A DNA stretch of 60,437 bases from an uncultured bacterium (GCA_905214545.1 CAJMMO010000005.1:1-60437), one strand, 5' to 3'. Shown: positions 16,077 through 23,871, numbered from the stretch's first letter. A program made the numbers and translations. Notes: a model not told the origin generated them from the sequence alone.

Positions 16077-17011
16077 TTAATTCGTGCGCTTGTAGTGAGT
16101 AAAGGCATGCTCGTTGCTGTAGAAGAAGAAGTCGAGCCCGCCGGCGTTTTTGACGATCCCGCGCGACAGGATCGGGTTGATCGTGTCGGTGGTGTCCGGG
16201 AACATGGTCTTTTGCGCCATGTTCATCAAGGCCGTGTTCATCGTGTAGTGGGTGTAGTGGATGACGTCGTCGATCCACTCCGGCTTTTTCTGGTACAGGT
16301 ACTTGATGTCTTTTTCCTGGTTGGCCAAAACTTGGTCGATAAAGTCGGCTAACCAGTCCTGCAGCTCTTTTTGGTCCTTCGGCTGCATCTTCTTGAAGGC
16401 CAGGCGGAACTTGCGGCCCGGGTAGATGCCGTTGAAAGCAGTGCCGCGCATGGCGTCCTTGATCAATTCGGCCAGGCGGACCATCTTGCGTTCGCCGTAA
16501 AGGTAAAGCGGGGTGAAGAAGGCGGAGTGGTAGAGCACGATGCTGGTGATAATCACTGCGGCCTTTTTTTGCATCCCGGTCCCGTTTTGGTAGACGTCGT
16601 GCAGGATCTGCAAGTTGTCTTGCAGGTACTGGTCGTGTTCGGCCCACTCAATCGGGTCCGGAGCGTCGTCCGGCTTAAATTCGGCGATGGCAGCTGCGTA
16701 GCCCTTGTTGTTAATGGACTCCAGGAATTGCAGGGCATTGAAGACAGAAGTTTCTTGGGGCGTGATGACGTCCTTTTTTCCTGTTCAACACCGATTCTGC
16801 TCTGCAGGGTGGAGATCAGAGCCAGCTGACCTAAACAGTTCAAGACAAGTTCTTGTTCTTCAGGCGCAAGGGCAGCAAAATTGCCGCGATCCTCGTGCAG
16901 GGGGATGCGGTTTGGTTCCCAGAGAATATCGTTAAGACGCGCCCAGGCTGACTTGTCTATGCGGTCTTCCAACTTATTCCAGTTTATTGCTTTTAAATAT
17001 GGTCTACTCAT
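16077..17011 (-). pseudogene. nrdF: Frameshifted ribonucleotide reductase NrdF-like subunit lacking metal ligands
   Basis: Two overlapping frames together encode a class Ib reductase small subunit of about 311 residues. The frame starting at 17011 (MSRPYLKAINWNKLEDRIDKS) runs correctly to a run of six A (16774-16779 on the plus strand as T). One added A restores the second frame (KKDVITPQETSVFNALQFLES...), which ends at 16077. After correction, numbering matches standard NrdF. Glu98 and the radical-site Tyr105 are kept, but Asp67 is Ser, His101 is Asn, the Glu158 region has no acid, and the Glu192/His195 pair is Thr/Asn. The acidic-aromatic C-terminal tail that docks to NrdE is also missing. 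The start overlaps nrdI. No nrdE is nearby. Either a decaying gene or a changed, non-metal protein disrupted (or misread) at a homopolymer. Confidence 0.85.
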
Positions 17012-17459
17012 TTGGCTTCTGCCTGTAATTACTCAAAAAACTAATGTTGCCAAGTTCAGCAGGCTTTTTGACATCTTGGGTCGGTTCGCCTTCCGAAAGC
17101 TCAGCGACAATTTGGCGCACGTTTTCTACATCTTCCTCAGTACCGTTGAATTCTAACAGGTACAGTATCGGGACTTTCAGCGTGGCTGCGATCTTCTTGG
17201 CCGTTTGAGCAAACAGGTCGTTGAAGTTCCGGTTGCCGCAACCGATGATCCCGATTAAGTTCTTCTTATTGTCCTTGTAGGTCAGGAAGTCGACGATGGA
17301 GTCCATCATGAAATCCTGGTAAGAAGGAGTGATGAGGATGTACTTTTCGCCCATGTCGTATTGGGGGTATGCATCATCAATTTTATGAGCAGGCAGGCCG
17401 GTTTTTTTGATAAAAACTTCTGTTTGGCCTGTTATTGTGTAATACGCTACTGCAATCAT
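17004..17459 (-). CDS. nrdI: Class Ib ribonucleotide reductase flavodoxin NrdI
   Basis: NrdI is an FMN protein that supplies oxidant for assembling the radical cofactor of NrdF. The 151-residue product has the family pattern. It has an FMN phosphate loop in YYTITGQTEVF, TPSY in the middle, the diagnostic GIIGCGNRNFNDLFAQTAKKI, and VPILYLLEFNGTEEDV near the C-terminus. The gene looks intact, with AAGGATG before the ATG and its own promoter. It overlaps the start of the damaged nrdF by eight bases, so the two are coupled. nrdE and nrdH are absent here. Maintenance of NrdI while its partner has lost its metal ligands is the odd point. Confidence 0.88.
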   Translation of the reverse strand: MIAVAYYTITGQTEVFIKKTGLPAHKIDDAYPQYDMGEKYILITPSYQDFMMDSIVDFLTYKDNKKNLIGIIGCGNRNFNDLFAQTAKKIAATLKVPILYLLEFNGTEEDVENVRQIVAELSEGEPTQDVKKPAELGNISFLSNYRQKPNE

Positions 17460-17486
17460 AAATTCATCCTTACTTAATCTACTTTT

Positions 17487-17515
17487 ATTATCTAATGATG
17501 AAAAATATAGGTCAA
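17487..17515 (-). promoter_or_regulatory. Promoter of nrdI-nrdF
   Basis: On the minus strand TTGACC (17515-17510), 17-bp spacer and GATAAT (17492-17487). It is well placed for nrdI and appears intact. Confidence 0.6.
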
Positions 17516-17535
17516 CAATAGATCACTGAAATTCT

Positions 17536-17563
17536 TTGTAAATAATAGGAAATTCCGTATACT
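17536..17563 (+). promoter_or_regulatory. Promoter of the gene at 17592
   Basis: TTGTAA (17536-17541), 16-bp spacer and TATACT (17558-17563). The spacer contains the perfect palindrome GGAAATTCC (17548-17556), a possible operator. Confidence 0.55.
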
Positions 17564-17591
17564 ATGAATAAGAATGAGAGGTTGACAAACT

Positions 17592-18215
17592 ATGACATTA
17601 GGCTGGAATTGGCTAGGAATTCTGCTGTGGGTTGTGCTGATTTTGTACCTGGTTTTCATCGTACAAAATATCCGCAAACGGCACCTGCGGATGATCATCC
17701 GCGACCGCAAGCGCTTTGACGCCAAGACTTTTGCTTTGGATATCGTCGAACTATTGGTTTTATTTGCTGGGATCTTCTTTATGACCCGGCAGACCTTTTT
17801 CGACAATCCGGACCTGGCGGACCGCGGGGCGGTGACCAGCAAGATTGAATACCGGCCTTTGATCTTATCGACGGGCGACAACGGCTCTTACTACGTGACG
17901 GCGCATTCAGAAAAAAAGACGAAGCCGGCACAGTCTTATTCTTTTTACAGTGACGGCAACCACATTACGGTCGACAGCCACTACGCAACGATTTCCAGCG
18001 GCGACAAACCGTCAGCTGTGAACGCGGCGATGATTCCATATTCGAAAAAAGATTTGAATAAGGCAGACAAGCACTACCAGAAGGCGTTTATGGCGGTCTA
18101 TACGGCCCGCTACAACAATAATTGGCGCAATGGGCTGGGATTACACGCAGGCCGGATTGCGGTCAGATACTACCTCCTGCGCGTGCCTGACGACACCTTT
18201 ATCAGAAACAAGTAA
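17592..18215 (+). CDS. Membrane-anchored protein of unknown function (possibly LVIS_2131 family)
   Basis: A 207-residue protein with an N-terminal membrane helix (about residues 5-25), a basic loop (RKRHLRMIIRDRKRF) and a second helix (about 48-65). An extracellular domain of about 140 residues follows. That domain is rich in Tyr, Ser and Lys and has no Cys. The pattern recalls a lactobacillus-specific family named LVIS_2131, but I recall this only by its N-terminus and cannot confirm it. GAGAGG precedes the ATG by ten bases. It has its own promoter and terminator and is divergent from nrdI. No enzyme motif is visible. Confidence 0.75.
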   Translation: MTLGWNWLGILLWVVLILYLVFIVQNIRKRHLRMIIRDRKRFDAKTFALDIVELLVLFAGIFFMTRQTFFDNPDLADRGAVTSKIEYRPLILSTGDNGSYYVTAHSEKKTKPAQSYSFYSDGNHITVDSHYATISSGDKPSAVNAAMIPYSKKDLNKADKHYQKAFMAVYTARYNNNWRNGLGLHAGRIAVRYYLLRVPDDTFIRNK

Positions 18216-18220
18216 ATAAT

Positions 18221-18253
18221 AAAAAAGGCTCTGGTTTAGACCAGGGCTTTTTT
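18221..18253. terminator. Bidirectional terminator
   Basis: Stem GCTCTGGT/ACCAGGGC (18228-18235 with 18240-18247), loop TTAG, flanked by six A and six T. It serves the convergent genes at 17592 and 18258. Confidence 0.88.
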
Positions 18254-18257
18254 GTGC

Positions 18258-18776
18258 TTAATTTTCGTCGGAGATGATTTTGATCTTGTTGAGGTTATGA
18301 ATGAGCGAAGCGGCGAAAAAGACGATGATCGTGACGACGATGAAGACGAGCGCCGACAGCGATAGCAGCTGGAACTGGGCGATGACGCTTTCGATAGCCA
18401 CAAACATGATGCCGATGATGATGCTCTGCCAGAAGCAGCGCCTGATGATCCTCTTTTTAGCGGCGGGGTATTCGGCCTTTTCGACTTCTAAGACGTTTAA
18501 TTTGAGTTTTTTGATCTGCTGGTTGATGTAGCCGGAAACGGTCATCGTGATCAGCAGGAAGCCGAAGATGAAGGCTATGTAGGCCCATTGCTGCTGGTGC
18601 AGGTTCCAGAGGACTATGAATAACAGGAAGACAAAGTCCAAGGGGATGTAGGTGAAGAAGAAGGCATTGTTGCCGATGCGGTTGAGCTCTTTTTGCCGGT
18701 ACTCGTCGAGGTTGCCTTCGATGCCGTACCAGTACTTCATATATTTCATAAATAAGTTAGTCGTGCTTTGTTTCAT
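18258..18776 (-). CDS. DUF3278-like membrane protein
   Basis: A 172-residue membrane protein with four helices in two pairs: about residues 38-58 and 62-85, then 115-135 and 140-160. A charged segment lies between the pairs. The N-terminal MKYMKYWYGIEGNLDEY resembles DUF3278 proteins, which in lactobacilli are typically encoded behind a small XRE regulator, as here. Its ATG overlaps the end of the regulator gene by 20 bases, so the pair is translationally coupled. The function of the family is unknown; a sensing or stress role has been inferred only from its regulator partner. Confidence 0.8.
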   Translation of the reverse strand: MKQSTTNLFMKYMKYWYGIEGNLDEYRQKELNRIGNNAFFFTYIPLDFVFLLFIVLWNLHQQQWAYIAFIFGFLLITMTVSGYINQQIKKLKLNVLEVEKAEYPAAKKRIIRRCFWQSIIIGIMFVAIESVIAQFQLLSLSALVFIVVTIIVFFAASLIHNLNKIKIISDEN

Positions 18777-18972
18777 TGTAGTTGCCTCCGTCCCAGAAAA
18801 GGGAGTTTAAGTCGGTGTCTAAGGCGTGGGCCAGCTTGAGGCACAGGTCCAGCGAGGGGTTGTATTTGTTATTTTCGATTAGGTTGATGGTCTGCCGCGC
18901 TACTCCGATCTCTCTGGCTAGAGCAAGCTGAGAGAGGCCTTTTTGCTTTCGGTAATCTTGTACGCGGTTCAT
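18757..18972 (-). CDS. XRE-family transcriptional regulator
   Basis: A 71-residue DNA-binding protein consisting almost entirely of a Cro/C1-type helix-turn-helix. The pattern is RVQDYRKQKGLSQLALAREI, then VARQTINLIENNKYNPSLDLCLKLA, of the compact YgzD/XRE type. The open frame extends eight codons further, but GGAGG before the ATG at 18972 fixes the start. It is followed, with overlap, by the DUF3278 gene. Three copies of the palindrome TGTCA-N8-TGACA (or close variants) cover its promoter, so autorepression is likely. Confidence 0.9.
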   Translation of the reverse strand: MNRVQDYRKQKGLSQLALAREIGVARQTINLIENNKYNPSLDLCLKLAHALDTDLNSLFWDGGNYNETKHD

Positions 18973-18991
18973 GGAACCTCCTTGGGTAAAA

Positions 18992-19062
18992 GTCACATAT
19001 AAATGACATCTTTATGTCACATATATTAGACTCTCTTCGGAAAATGTCAATTATATATGACA
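18992..19062 (-). promoter_or_regulatory. Promoter with three XRE operator copies
   Basis: The minus-strand promoter has a perfect -35 TTGACA (19050-19045), a 16-bp spacer and TAATAT (19028-19023). Three inverted repeats surround it. GTCA-N8-TGAC is at 18992-19007, TGTCA-N8-AGACT at 19015-19032 over the -10, and TGTCA-N8-TGACA at 19045-19062 over the -35. Spacing and position fit repression by the XRE protein encoded just downstream. Confidence 0.7.
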
Positions 19063-19130
19063 ACTTTTTTCAATGATTGAAATAATAAATTTTGCAGGCC
19101 TGTTTTTGAATTCAAATAATAAGTAAAAAT

Positions 19131-19254
19131 GTTATTTAATAAAGCAAAAATCATGTATACTTTTGCCAAAGATCGGGTTATACTAGAGCCAAGTAAAAGA
19201 TCTGTGAAAGAATTAAAAACATTCGGTCACATTTAAATAGTGTTATTAAATAAC
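19131..19254 (+). repeat. Two palindromic boxes flanking the surface-protein promoter region
   Basis: GTTATTTAATAA (19131-19142) and its exact inverse complement TTATTAAATAAC (19243-19254). Each contains the palindrome TTATTNAATAA. Two TATACT sequences (19156-19161 and 19179-19184) lie between them. The 330 bases between the XRE gene and the LPQTG gene contain no other gene that I can support and are AT-rich. Confidence 0.5.
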
Positions 19255-19301
19255 GACGAATAAAAGCTGAAAAACGAAATTAATTAGGGGAGAGAGCAGA
19301 G

Positions 19302-20864
19302 ATGACTTCATTTAAGAAAATTGCAGTTACGAGCGCAGTGTTGGCAACGACGCTTGTGGCCGGCGTCTTAAGTCCGGTTGCTGTTCATGCTGATGAATTG
19401 ACGAAGGTACAGGCACAGTCACAAAACAATGCGACGGGGGATGCGCCTGTTGTTGTGACTGATGTGCAAACTAATGCTGAAACTACTGAAGCGCCTAAGA
19501 CTGAAGCAGCAGCTACTCCAGCAACTAACGCTACGGAAGATACTTCTAAGGCAAATACTGAAACTAATGACACTGCTTCTAAGAAGGACACTCAGGAGCA
19601 GAAAAAGGCAGAAGCAAAGCCTGTCCAAAGAGACACTGTGAAAGCGCCAGATAAAGCGGACTTTGACAGGGAGAACCCTAATTATCCTAAAAACAGCAGT
19701 TACCAGGGTGATGGCAAGTTTATCATGGGTAATGGTACATACAATAATGATCAAGTTTTAAAACAATTCCATGGTTCAGTATCAAAAGATGGTTCAAAGA
19801 TCCCTGGTTTAAAAAGTGGTTTGTCAATATTAATTGCGCCAGCATTAAGTGATGATCCAAAAAATGAACAGTGGGAACACAAATTTACCCAAACCATTTC
19901 AGTGCTTGGGGACGATGGCAAACTAACTACTTTGAGATCTGAAACTTATTCTCATCAAATTATTGCTGGTGTTACTGGTTTTGCACTTGGCCAAGTAGAC
20001 AATGGTATTCCTGTGACATTTACTGCCACTTTTAATAATACGATACGGGAGCCTGGCGCAAAGCCTAATGAATTGGGCAAGGTGCTTAAAGCTAGGATTG
20101 TGAAGATTTGCTATGATCCAATCACTAATAAATTGGTGCAAGAAAATGGTTCCGAAACCGGATCAGAAAAAGGTTTCGCAACCGACGACCCTGACAAGCG
20201 GCCTTTAACTCAAGCACAGCTGGATTTTCTTACTAAGGGCCTCACTTATACATTCCAAGAATATGACATTCCGCAAAAGGATGGCTACATTACCTACTAT
20301 TCAAACAGCGACAAGTTTGACAGTAATGCAAAAGAGGGTACAAAGATTGCTGCCGAGGATTCAATTGACAAGAATCTGAACTGGTACGTCTTTTACGTCA
20401 AGAAGCCAGAAGATAAGACTCCTGCAGACAACAATAAGCATGAAGATCAGAATCCTCCAAAAAATGATCCTGAAAACAAGAATCCTAAAGACCAGACTTC
20501 TTCAAAAGAGGATCCTGTCGACCCAACCATTATCGTTGATCCAGTCATCCCAGCTGAAGACCCAGTCGTCGTCGAAAAGCCAGACGCCGAAGTAGTCAAG
20601 CCTGAAGAAACTCCTGACCTTCCTGAAGCTCCAGAACCAGCAAAGGAACCTGAAAAGGTCGAAGTCATCGCCCCAGCTGCTACTGTCCAAGCACCTGCAC
20701 CAGCCGTTGTTAAGGCCGCTCCACAAGCCGTCAAAGCTGCTCCAGCTGCCAAGAAGCTGCCTCAAACCGGCAACAGCCAAACCATCAAAGCTGCCGGCTT
20801 AGCACTCGTAAGCTTAGGCCTCTTAGGCTTAGCCTTCGCCGACCTTAAGAAAAAGCGTGCATAA
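19302..20864 (+). CDS. LPQTG-anchored surface protein
   Basis: A 520-residue secreted protein. A signal peptide covers about residues 1-31 (VAVHADE cleavage region), and a Thr/Ala/Glu-rich stalk runs to about residue 110. A folded region covers about 120-370, then a Pro/Glu/Lys-rich wall-spanning segment. The C-terminal sorting signal LPQTG is followed by a hydrophobic stretch and KKKRA. Sortase would attach it to peptidoglycan. GGGGAGAG precedes the ATG. The middle of the gene (roughly 19640-20450) is visibly AT-rich with codons such as AAT, TTA and CCT. The end of the gene uses the GC-rich or optimal codons of the host, which suggests a mosaic origin. I do not recognise the central domain; adhesion is a reasonable but unproven role. 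Confidence 0.88.
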   Translation: MTSFKKIAVTSAVLATTLVAGVLSPVAVHADELTKVQAQSQNNATGDAPVVVTDVQTNAETTEAPKTEAAATPATNATEDTSKANTETNDTASKKDTQEQKKAEAKPVQRDTVKAPDKADFDRENPNYPKNSSYQGDGKFIMGNGTYNNDQVLKQFHGSVSKDGSKIPGLKSGLSILIAPALSDDPKNEQWEHKFTQTISVLGDDGKLTTLRSETYSHQIIAGVTGFALGQVDNGIPVTFTATFNNTIREPGAKPNELGKVLKARIVKICYDPITNKLVQENGSETGSEKGFATDDPDKRPLTQAQLDFLTKGLTYTFQEYDIPQKDGYITYYSNSDKFDSNAKEGTKIAAEDSIDKNLNWYVFYVKKPEDKTPADNNKHEDQNPPKNDPENKNPKDQTSSKEDPVDPTIIVDPVIPAEDPVVVEKPDAEVVKPEETPDLPEAPEPAKEPEKVEVIAPAATVQAPAPAVVKAAPQAVKAAPAAKKLPQTGNSQTIKAAGLALVSLGLLGLAFADLKKKRA

Positions 20865-20876
20865 CATATAAAAAAA

Positions 20877-20902
20877 GAGAGATCATCGATCTCCCTTTTT
20901 TT
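20877..20902 (+). terminator. Terminator of the surface protein gene
   Basis: Stem GAGATC/GATCTC (20879-20884 with 20888-20893) extended by a G-C pair past one mismatch, then seven T. Confidence 0.7.
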
Positions 20903-20966
20903 GTTTGCCTAAATTACCAGCTTTAAGTTAAACTGTTCTGCATTAACAACAGAAAAGGACTTAACT

Positions 20967-21260
20967 ATGGACCAAGAACTAGACCAATTCAAGAAAAAAC
21001 TCGAGCAGGTAGAGCAAGAACATGGCAGCCAGCAAGCCGTCTCTTATAAAGACCTGTTCAACCCGCAATTCATGCAGAAAAACACCAACTTCGCCAGCAT
21101 CGCCTTCTTCGTCCAGGCCTTAGGCGTCAAAGACTTCCAAGACCTTGAAAAATTAGACTCCGCCGTCATCGACGACCTGGTCCGCAAAGAGACCAAGTTC
21201 ACCGACTGGCAGCAAATGCAGCAAGCAGCCATCAGCGCCTACATGCTCCAGCTGTTTTAG
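20967..21260 (+). CDS. Small soluble protein of unknown function
   Basis: I do not recognise this 97-residue acidic protein. The first 25 residues form a charged, probably coiled-coil segment (DQELDQFKKKLEQVEQEHG). The rest looks helical with a hydrophobic core (FASIAFFVQALGVKDFQDL) and a Gln-rich end. No signal peptide, Cys or enzyme motif is visible. AAAGGA lies about ten bases before the ATG. It sits alone between two terminators, so it is probably a single-gene unit. Codon use is normal for the genome, supporting a real gene. Confidence 0.75.
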   Translation: MDQELDQFKKKLEQVEQEHGSQQAVSYKDLFNPQFMQKNTNFASIAFFVQALGVKDFQDLEKLDSAVIDDLVRKETKFTDWQQMQQAAISAYMLQLF

Positions 21261-21272
21261 GACAACAAAAAA

Positions 21273-21300
21273 GCCGCGGTCAGCAACCGCGGCTTTTTTT
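21273..21300. terminator. Bidirectional terminator
   Basis: Stem GCCGCGGT/ACCGCGGC (21273-21280 with 21286-21293), loop CAGCA, with A and T runs on either side. Confidence 0.9.
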
Positions 21301-22843
21301 ATTGCCTAAAATTCAAACTGCTTTTTTTATCCTTGGTCTCCCTGACCACCGAGAGCAGGTAGCCCTCTATAAAGGCAATCAGCAGCGAGGCCGTCAGGTA
21401 GTCGAGCACGTTGCCCGAGTAGAAGGCCGTCACCATGATAAAGCCCGTCGACACAAGCAGCGTCGTAAACAGCAGGCTGCGCTGCCTGCCCGCCTTAAAC
21501 CAGCGCACAATCGCGTACAGCAGCGTCCAGACGTAGAAGCCTAAGTAGAGCACCATCCCGATAATTCCCAGGGAATAAACCTGTGCCAGGAAGTCGCGCT
21601 CCAGCGGGAAGATATTGTTCTCCCGGATGAAGGAAATCCCTAACCACTTATCCCTTGGCTGGTTGTTATTAGCCAAGACCTGGTTCAGCATCAGGACTTC
21701 CATGCGCCGGTAGTTGATTCTTTCACCCGCCGGCATCCTCATGACGTGCAGCCAGAAGTAAGGGTCGTACTTGTAAGAATAGCTCTTTTTGACGAAGCCC
21801 GACTTCAGCGAGAAGGCCACGTAGTGCTTTCTGATGAATCTCTTTAAAAAGGCCCGTTCTTCTTTGCCGTGGTACTTCTTCAAGCCCTTGCGCAGGCTCT
21901 TAGTCAGCTTGGTTTCCTTGCCTTGCTTGCTGCGGCGTTCAACCACGCTGTCCACAAACTGGTTTCTGCTCGAGGCCGGGCTGTAAGGCTTGATCAAAGC
22001 CGTAAACGCGCCCAGGATCAAGATCGCTGCCAGGACCTTTTTATCGAACTTCACGTCCTTTTGCAGCCAAGCGTGGCAAACGTAGATGATCAAGAACACG
22101 GCCAGGCCCGCAAACACACCGTAGAGGCCGACCTTGGTCCCCAGCATGATCATTGCCAAAACCTGGGTCACAACCAAGGTGACATTCAGCCAGTTGAAGT
22201 GCTGGCTCATAAAGTACAGCATTAACGGCAGCAGCATGAACAAAATTGCCGAAACCGTGTTGCCCTTAAAGAAGAAGCCCTTTGAGGCCAGTTGTGAAAA
22301 GTAATAGTGGTGGCCGAACCAGCCGAAGATGTTGGCGCTGATCCGCTTCGCCTCAAATGAGTGGTAAGAAGTCAGCGAAACCGTAAATAGGTTCGACAGC
22401 ACGATCGTGCCGGAGAACAGCCCAGAAACGCCCTTAATGGCGTTTTCAAACATCTTTTTACTGATACCCGCGTACTGGGTCACATACAGCAAGACCAGCG
22501 GCAGGAACATTCTGAACAGGTAGAAGACCTCGCTGGCATTTGAATAGCCGTAGCTGGTCGGGTCGATCGTCTTGAAGTGGTTGACCGACCAGAGGTGCGC
22601 GACGCAGTAGGCCGCGAGGATGACCAAGTAGGCAAACAGCCACCACTGGGTCTTAATCCGTTCCCAATTCTGTCTGATGCTGAGGAAGAGGCAGAGGATC
22701 ACCACGATGCCCGCAATCCGCAAGATCGTCGGGATCGAGAATTTAAAGATCCGGTCTAGAGGCGGCTTGTACAGCCAGTAGACATCCAGAAAAGGCTGGA
22801 TGAGAACAAACCAAAAAATTGTCTTTTTTAATTTATCTTGCAT
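21299..22843 (-). CDS. O-antigen ligase / polysaccharide polymerase-like membrane protein
   Basis: A 514-residue integral membrane protein with about eleven to twelve helices. One large basic extracellular loop (about residues 285-400, rich in Lys and Arg) lies between the central and last helices, the topology of Wzy polymerases and WaaL-type ligases. These join sugar units into surface polymers. No other polysaccharide genes are next to it, so it is an orphan member and its polymer is unknown. The ATG is at 22843, with TGAGG about 13 bases upstream. It runs convergent to the 97-residue protein gene and shares its terminator. Confidence 0.75.
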   Translation of the reverse strand: MQDKLKKTIFWFVLIQPFLDVYWLYKPPLDRIFKFSIPTILRIAGIVVILCLFLSIRQNWERIKTQWWLFAYLVILAAYCVAHLWSVNHFKTIDPTSYGYSNASEVFYLFRMFLPLVLLYVTQYAGISKKMFENAIKGVSGLFSGTIVLSNLFTVSLTSYHSFEAKRISANIFGWFGHHYYFSQLASKGFFFKGNTVSAILFMLLPLMLYFMSQHFNWLNVTLVVTQVLAMIMLGTKVGLYGVFAGLAVFLIIYVCHAWLQKDVKFDKKVLAAILILGAFTALIKPYSPASSRNQFVDSVVERRSKQGKETKLTKSLRKGLKKYHGKEERAFLKRFIRKHYVAFSLKSGFVKKSYSYKYDPYFWLHVMRMPAGERINYRRMEVLMLNQVLANNNQPRDKWLGISFIRENNIFPLERDFLAQVYSLGIIGMVLYLGFYVWTLLYAIVRWFKAGRQRSLLFTTLLVSTGFIMVTAFYSGNVLDYLTASLLIAFIEGYLLSVVRETKDKKSSLNFRQ

Positions 22844-22862
22844 GAAACTGCTAAAACCTCAT

Positions 22863-22894
22863 AAAAAAACACAAATCAAATTACTTTGATTTGT
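22863..22894 (-). terminator. Terminator overlapping the end of the DUF2187 gene
   Basis: A perfect 10-bp stem ACAAATCAAA/TTTGATTTGT (22871-22880 with 22885-22894) followed on the minus strand by seven T (22869-22863). The stop codon lies within the hairpin. Confidence 0.85.
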
Positions 22895-23201
22895 CGTTTT
22901 TATCGCTTTTTGACTTTGGTTCTTTCTTAGGCTCAACTGCAATCTTTTCGATCTTCACGTCATTGGTGGATGCCGTGTGGCTGTGACTGGTGTTCTTTGC
23001 CTTAGTCAAGTGCTTGAAGTTGACAACCATCTTGTTGTTGAGGTCGCTGACTGCATCTTTGTCTTCTGGAGAAAATGCGGTAATTTGCAACAAAGCTGAA
23101 TTTTCGTAGATCTTTTCGACCTTGCCCTGGAAAGGCTTTTTCAATTCTTCTTCGCTTTTTGCATCGACATACATGCCGACTTTAACTTGTTCTTTCTTCA
23201 T
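22881..23201 (-). CDS. DUF2187 (KOW-like) protein
   Basis: A 106-residue protein with a small beta-rich N-terminal domain of the DUF2187/YkvS type. It has VGMYVDAKSEEE, then the KOW-like PFQGKVEKIYENSALLQIT. The C-terminal tail (last 30 residues) is Lys-, Glu- and Ser-rich and disordered. The open frame begins at 23225, but the start at 23201 (MKKEQVKVG) has GGTGA upstream and fits the family. KOW-like folds often bind nucleic acid or ribosomes; no specific role is known. It is divergent from the guanylate-kinase-like gene. Confidence 0.8.
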   Translation of the reverse strand: MKKEQVKVGMYVDAKSEEELKKPFQGKVEKIYENSALLQITAFSPEDKDAVSDLNNKMVVNFKHLTKAKNTSHSHTASTNDVKIEKIAVEPKKEPKSKSDKNDKSK

Positions 23202-23286
23202 ATATTCACCTGAAACTAGTTTCAATTCAACAGATCAATATTATTATATAAGAGTTTACTACATTCAAGTACGAGGGGTATTGAAT

Positions 23287-23841
23287 TTGAAGAAATTGTT
23301 GATAATCGCCGGGCCTAGCGGCGCCGGCAAGACGACACTTTGCAATTACCTGACAAAAGAATACGGCATCCCCCGCGTCGTCACCCACACGACCCGGCCG
23401 AAAAGGGATGGCGAAGAAGACGGCCGCGACTACTTCTTTGAAACGCCGGAGACTTTTGCCAAATTGCACTTTTTTGAACACGTCACCTACGACCGCTATT
23501 CTTACGGCTCCAGCCACGAGGCCTTGGCCCGGGCCTGGCAGAAGTCGGACCTGGCCAGCATCGTCGTTGAAACAGAGGGCGTGGCGTCTTATTTGAAAGA
23601 GATCCCGCAGCAGGCCTACTTTATCTACCTGACCGTCAGCGATCCCCAGCTCATCGTCCAGCGGCTGCGGGCCCGCGGCGACTCCGACGCCGAAATCAAG
23701 AAGCGCATGGGGAGTTTTGAGTTCCAGCGCGACTTAAAGCTGCCGCCTTTTTTACAGAAACATGCGCACCGGCTCGTCAACGATGATTGGGCCGAAACTA
23801 AGCGTCAGATCGGGGAAATCGTCGCTTCTTTACAGCACTAA
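23287..23841 (+). CDS. Guanylate kinase-family protein
   Basis: A 184-residue P-loop kinase resembling guanylate kinase, which makes GDP from GMP. It has the P-loop GPSGAGKTT at about residues 8-16. HTTRPKRDGEEDGRDYFF, the GMP-binding region with the conserved Arg and Tyr, follows, with FFEHVTYDRYSYGSS after it. Start TTG 23287 is preferred over TTG 23281 because GAGGGG (23273-23278) is correctly spaced only for it; the open frame extending back to 23122 overlaps the divergent gene. The main gmk of lactobacilli usually lies elsewhere with rpoZ, so this may be a paralogue. The isolated context gives no clue to a separate role. Confidence 0.8.
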   Translation: MKKLLIIAGPSGAGKTTLCNYLTKEYGIPRVVTHTTRPKRDGEEDGRDYFFETPETFAKLHFFEHVTYDRYSYGSSHEALARAWQKSDLASIVVETEGVASYLKEIPQQAYFIYLTVSDPQLIVQRLRARGDSDAEIKKRMGSFEFQRDLKLPPFLQKHAHRLVNDDWAETKRQIGEIVASLQH

Positions 23842-23871
23842 AGTCGAATTGTAACTAGATAGGCTTCGTTT

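Noticed and set aside
16770..16785. Programmed -1 frameshift to make full NrdF
   Set aside because: The zero-frame codons do not form a standard X-XXY-YYZ heptamer, and no strong downstream hairpin was evident; a deletion or read error is simpler. Not excluded.
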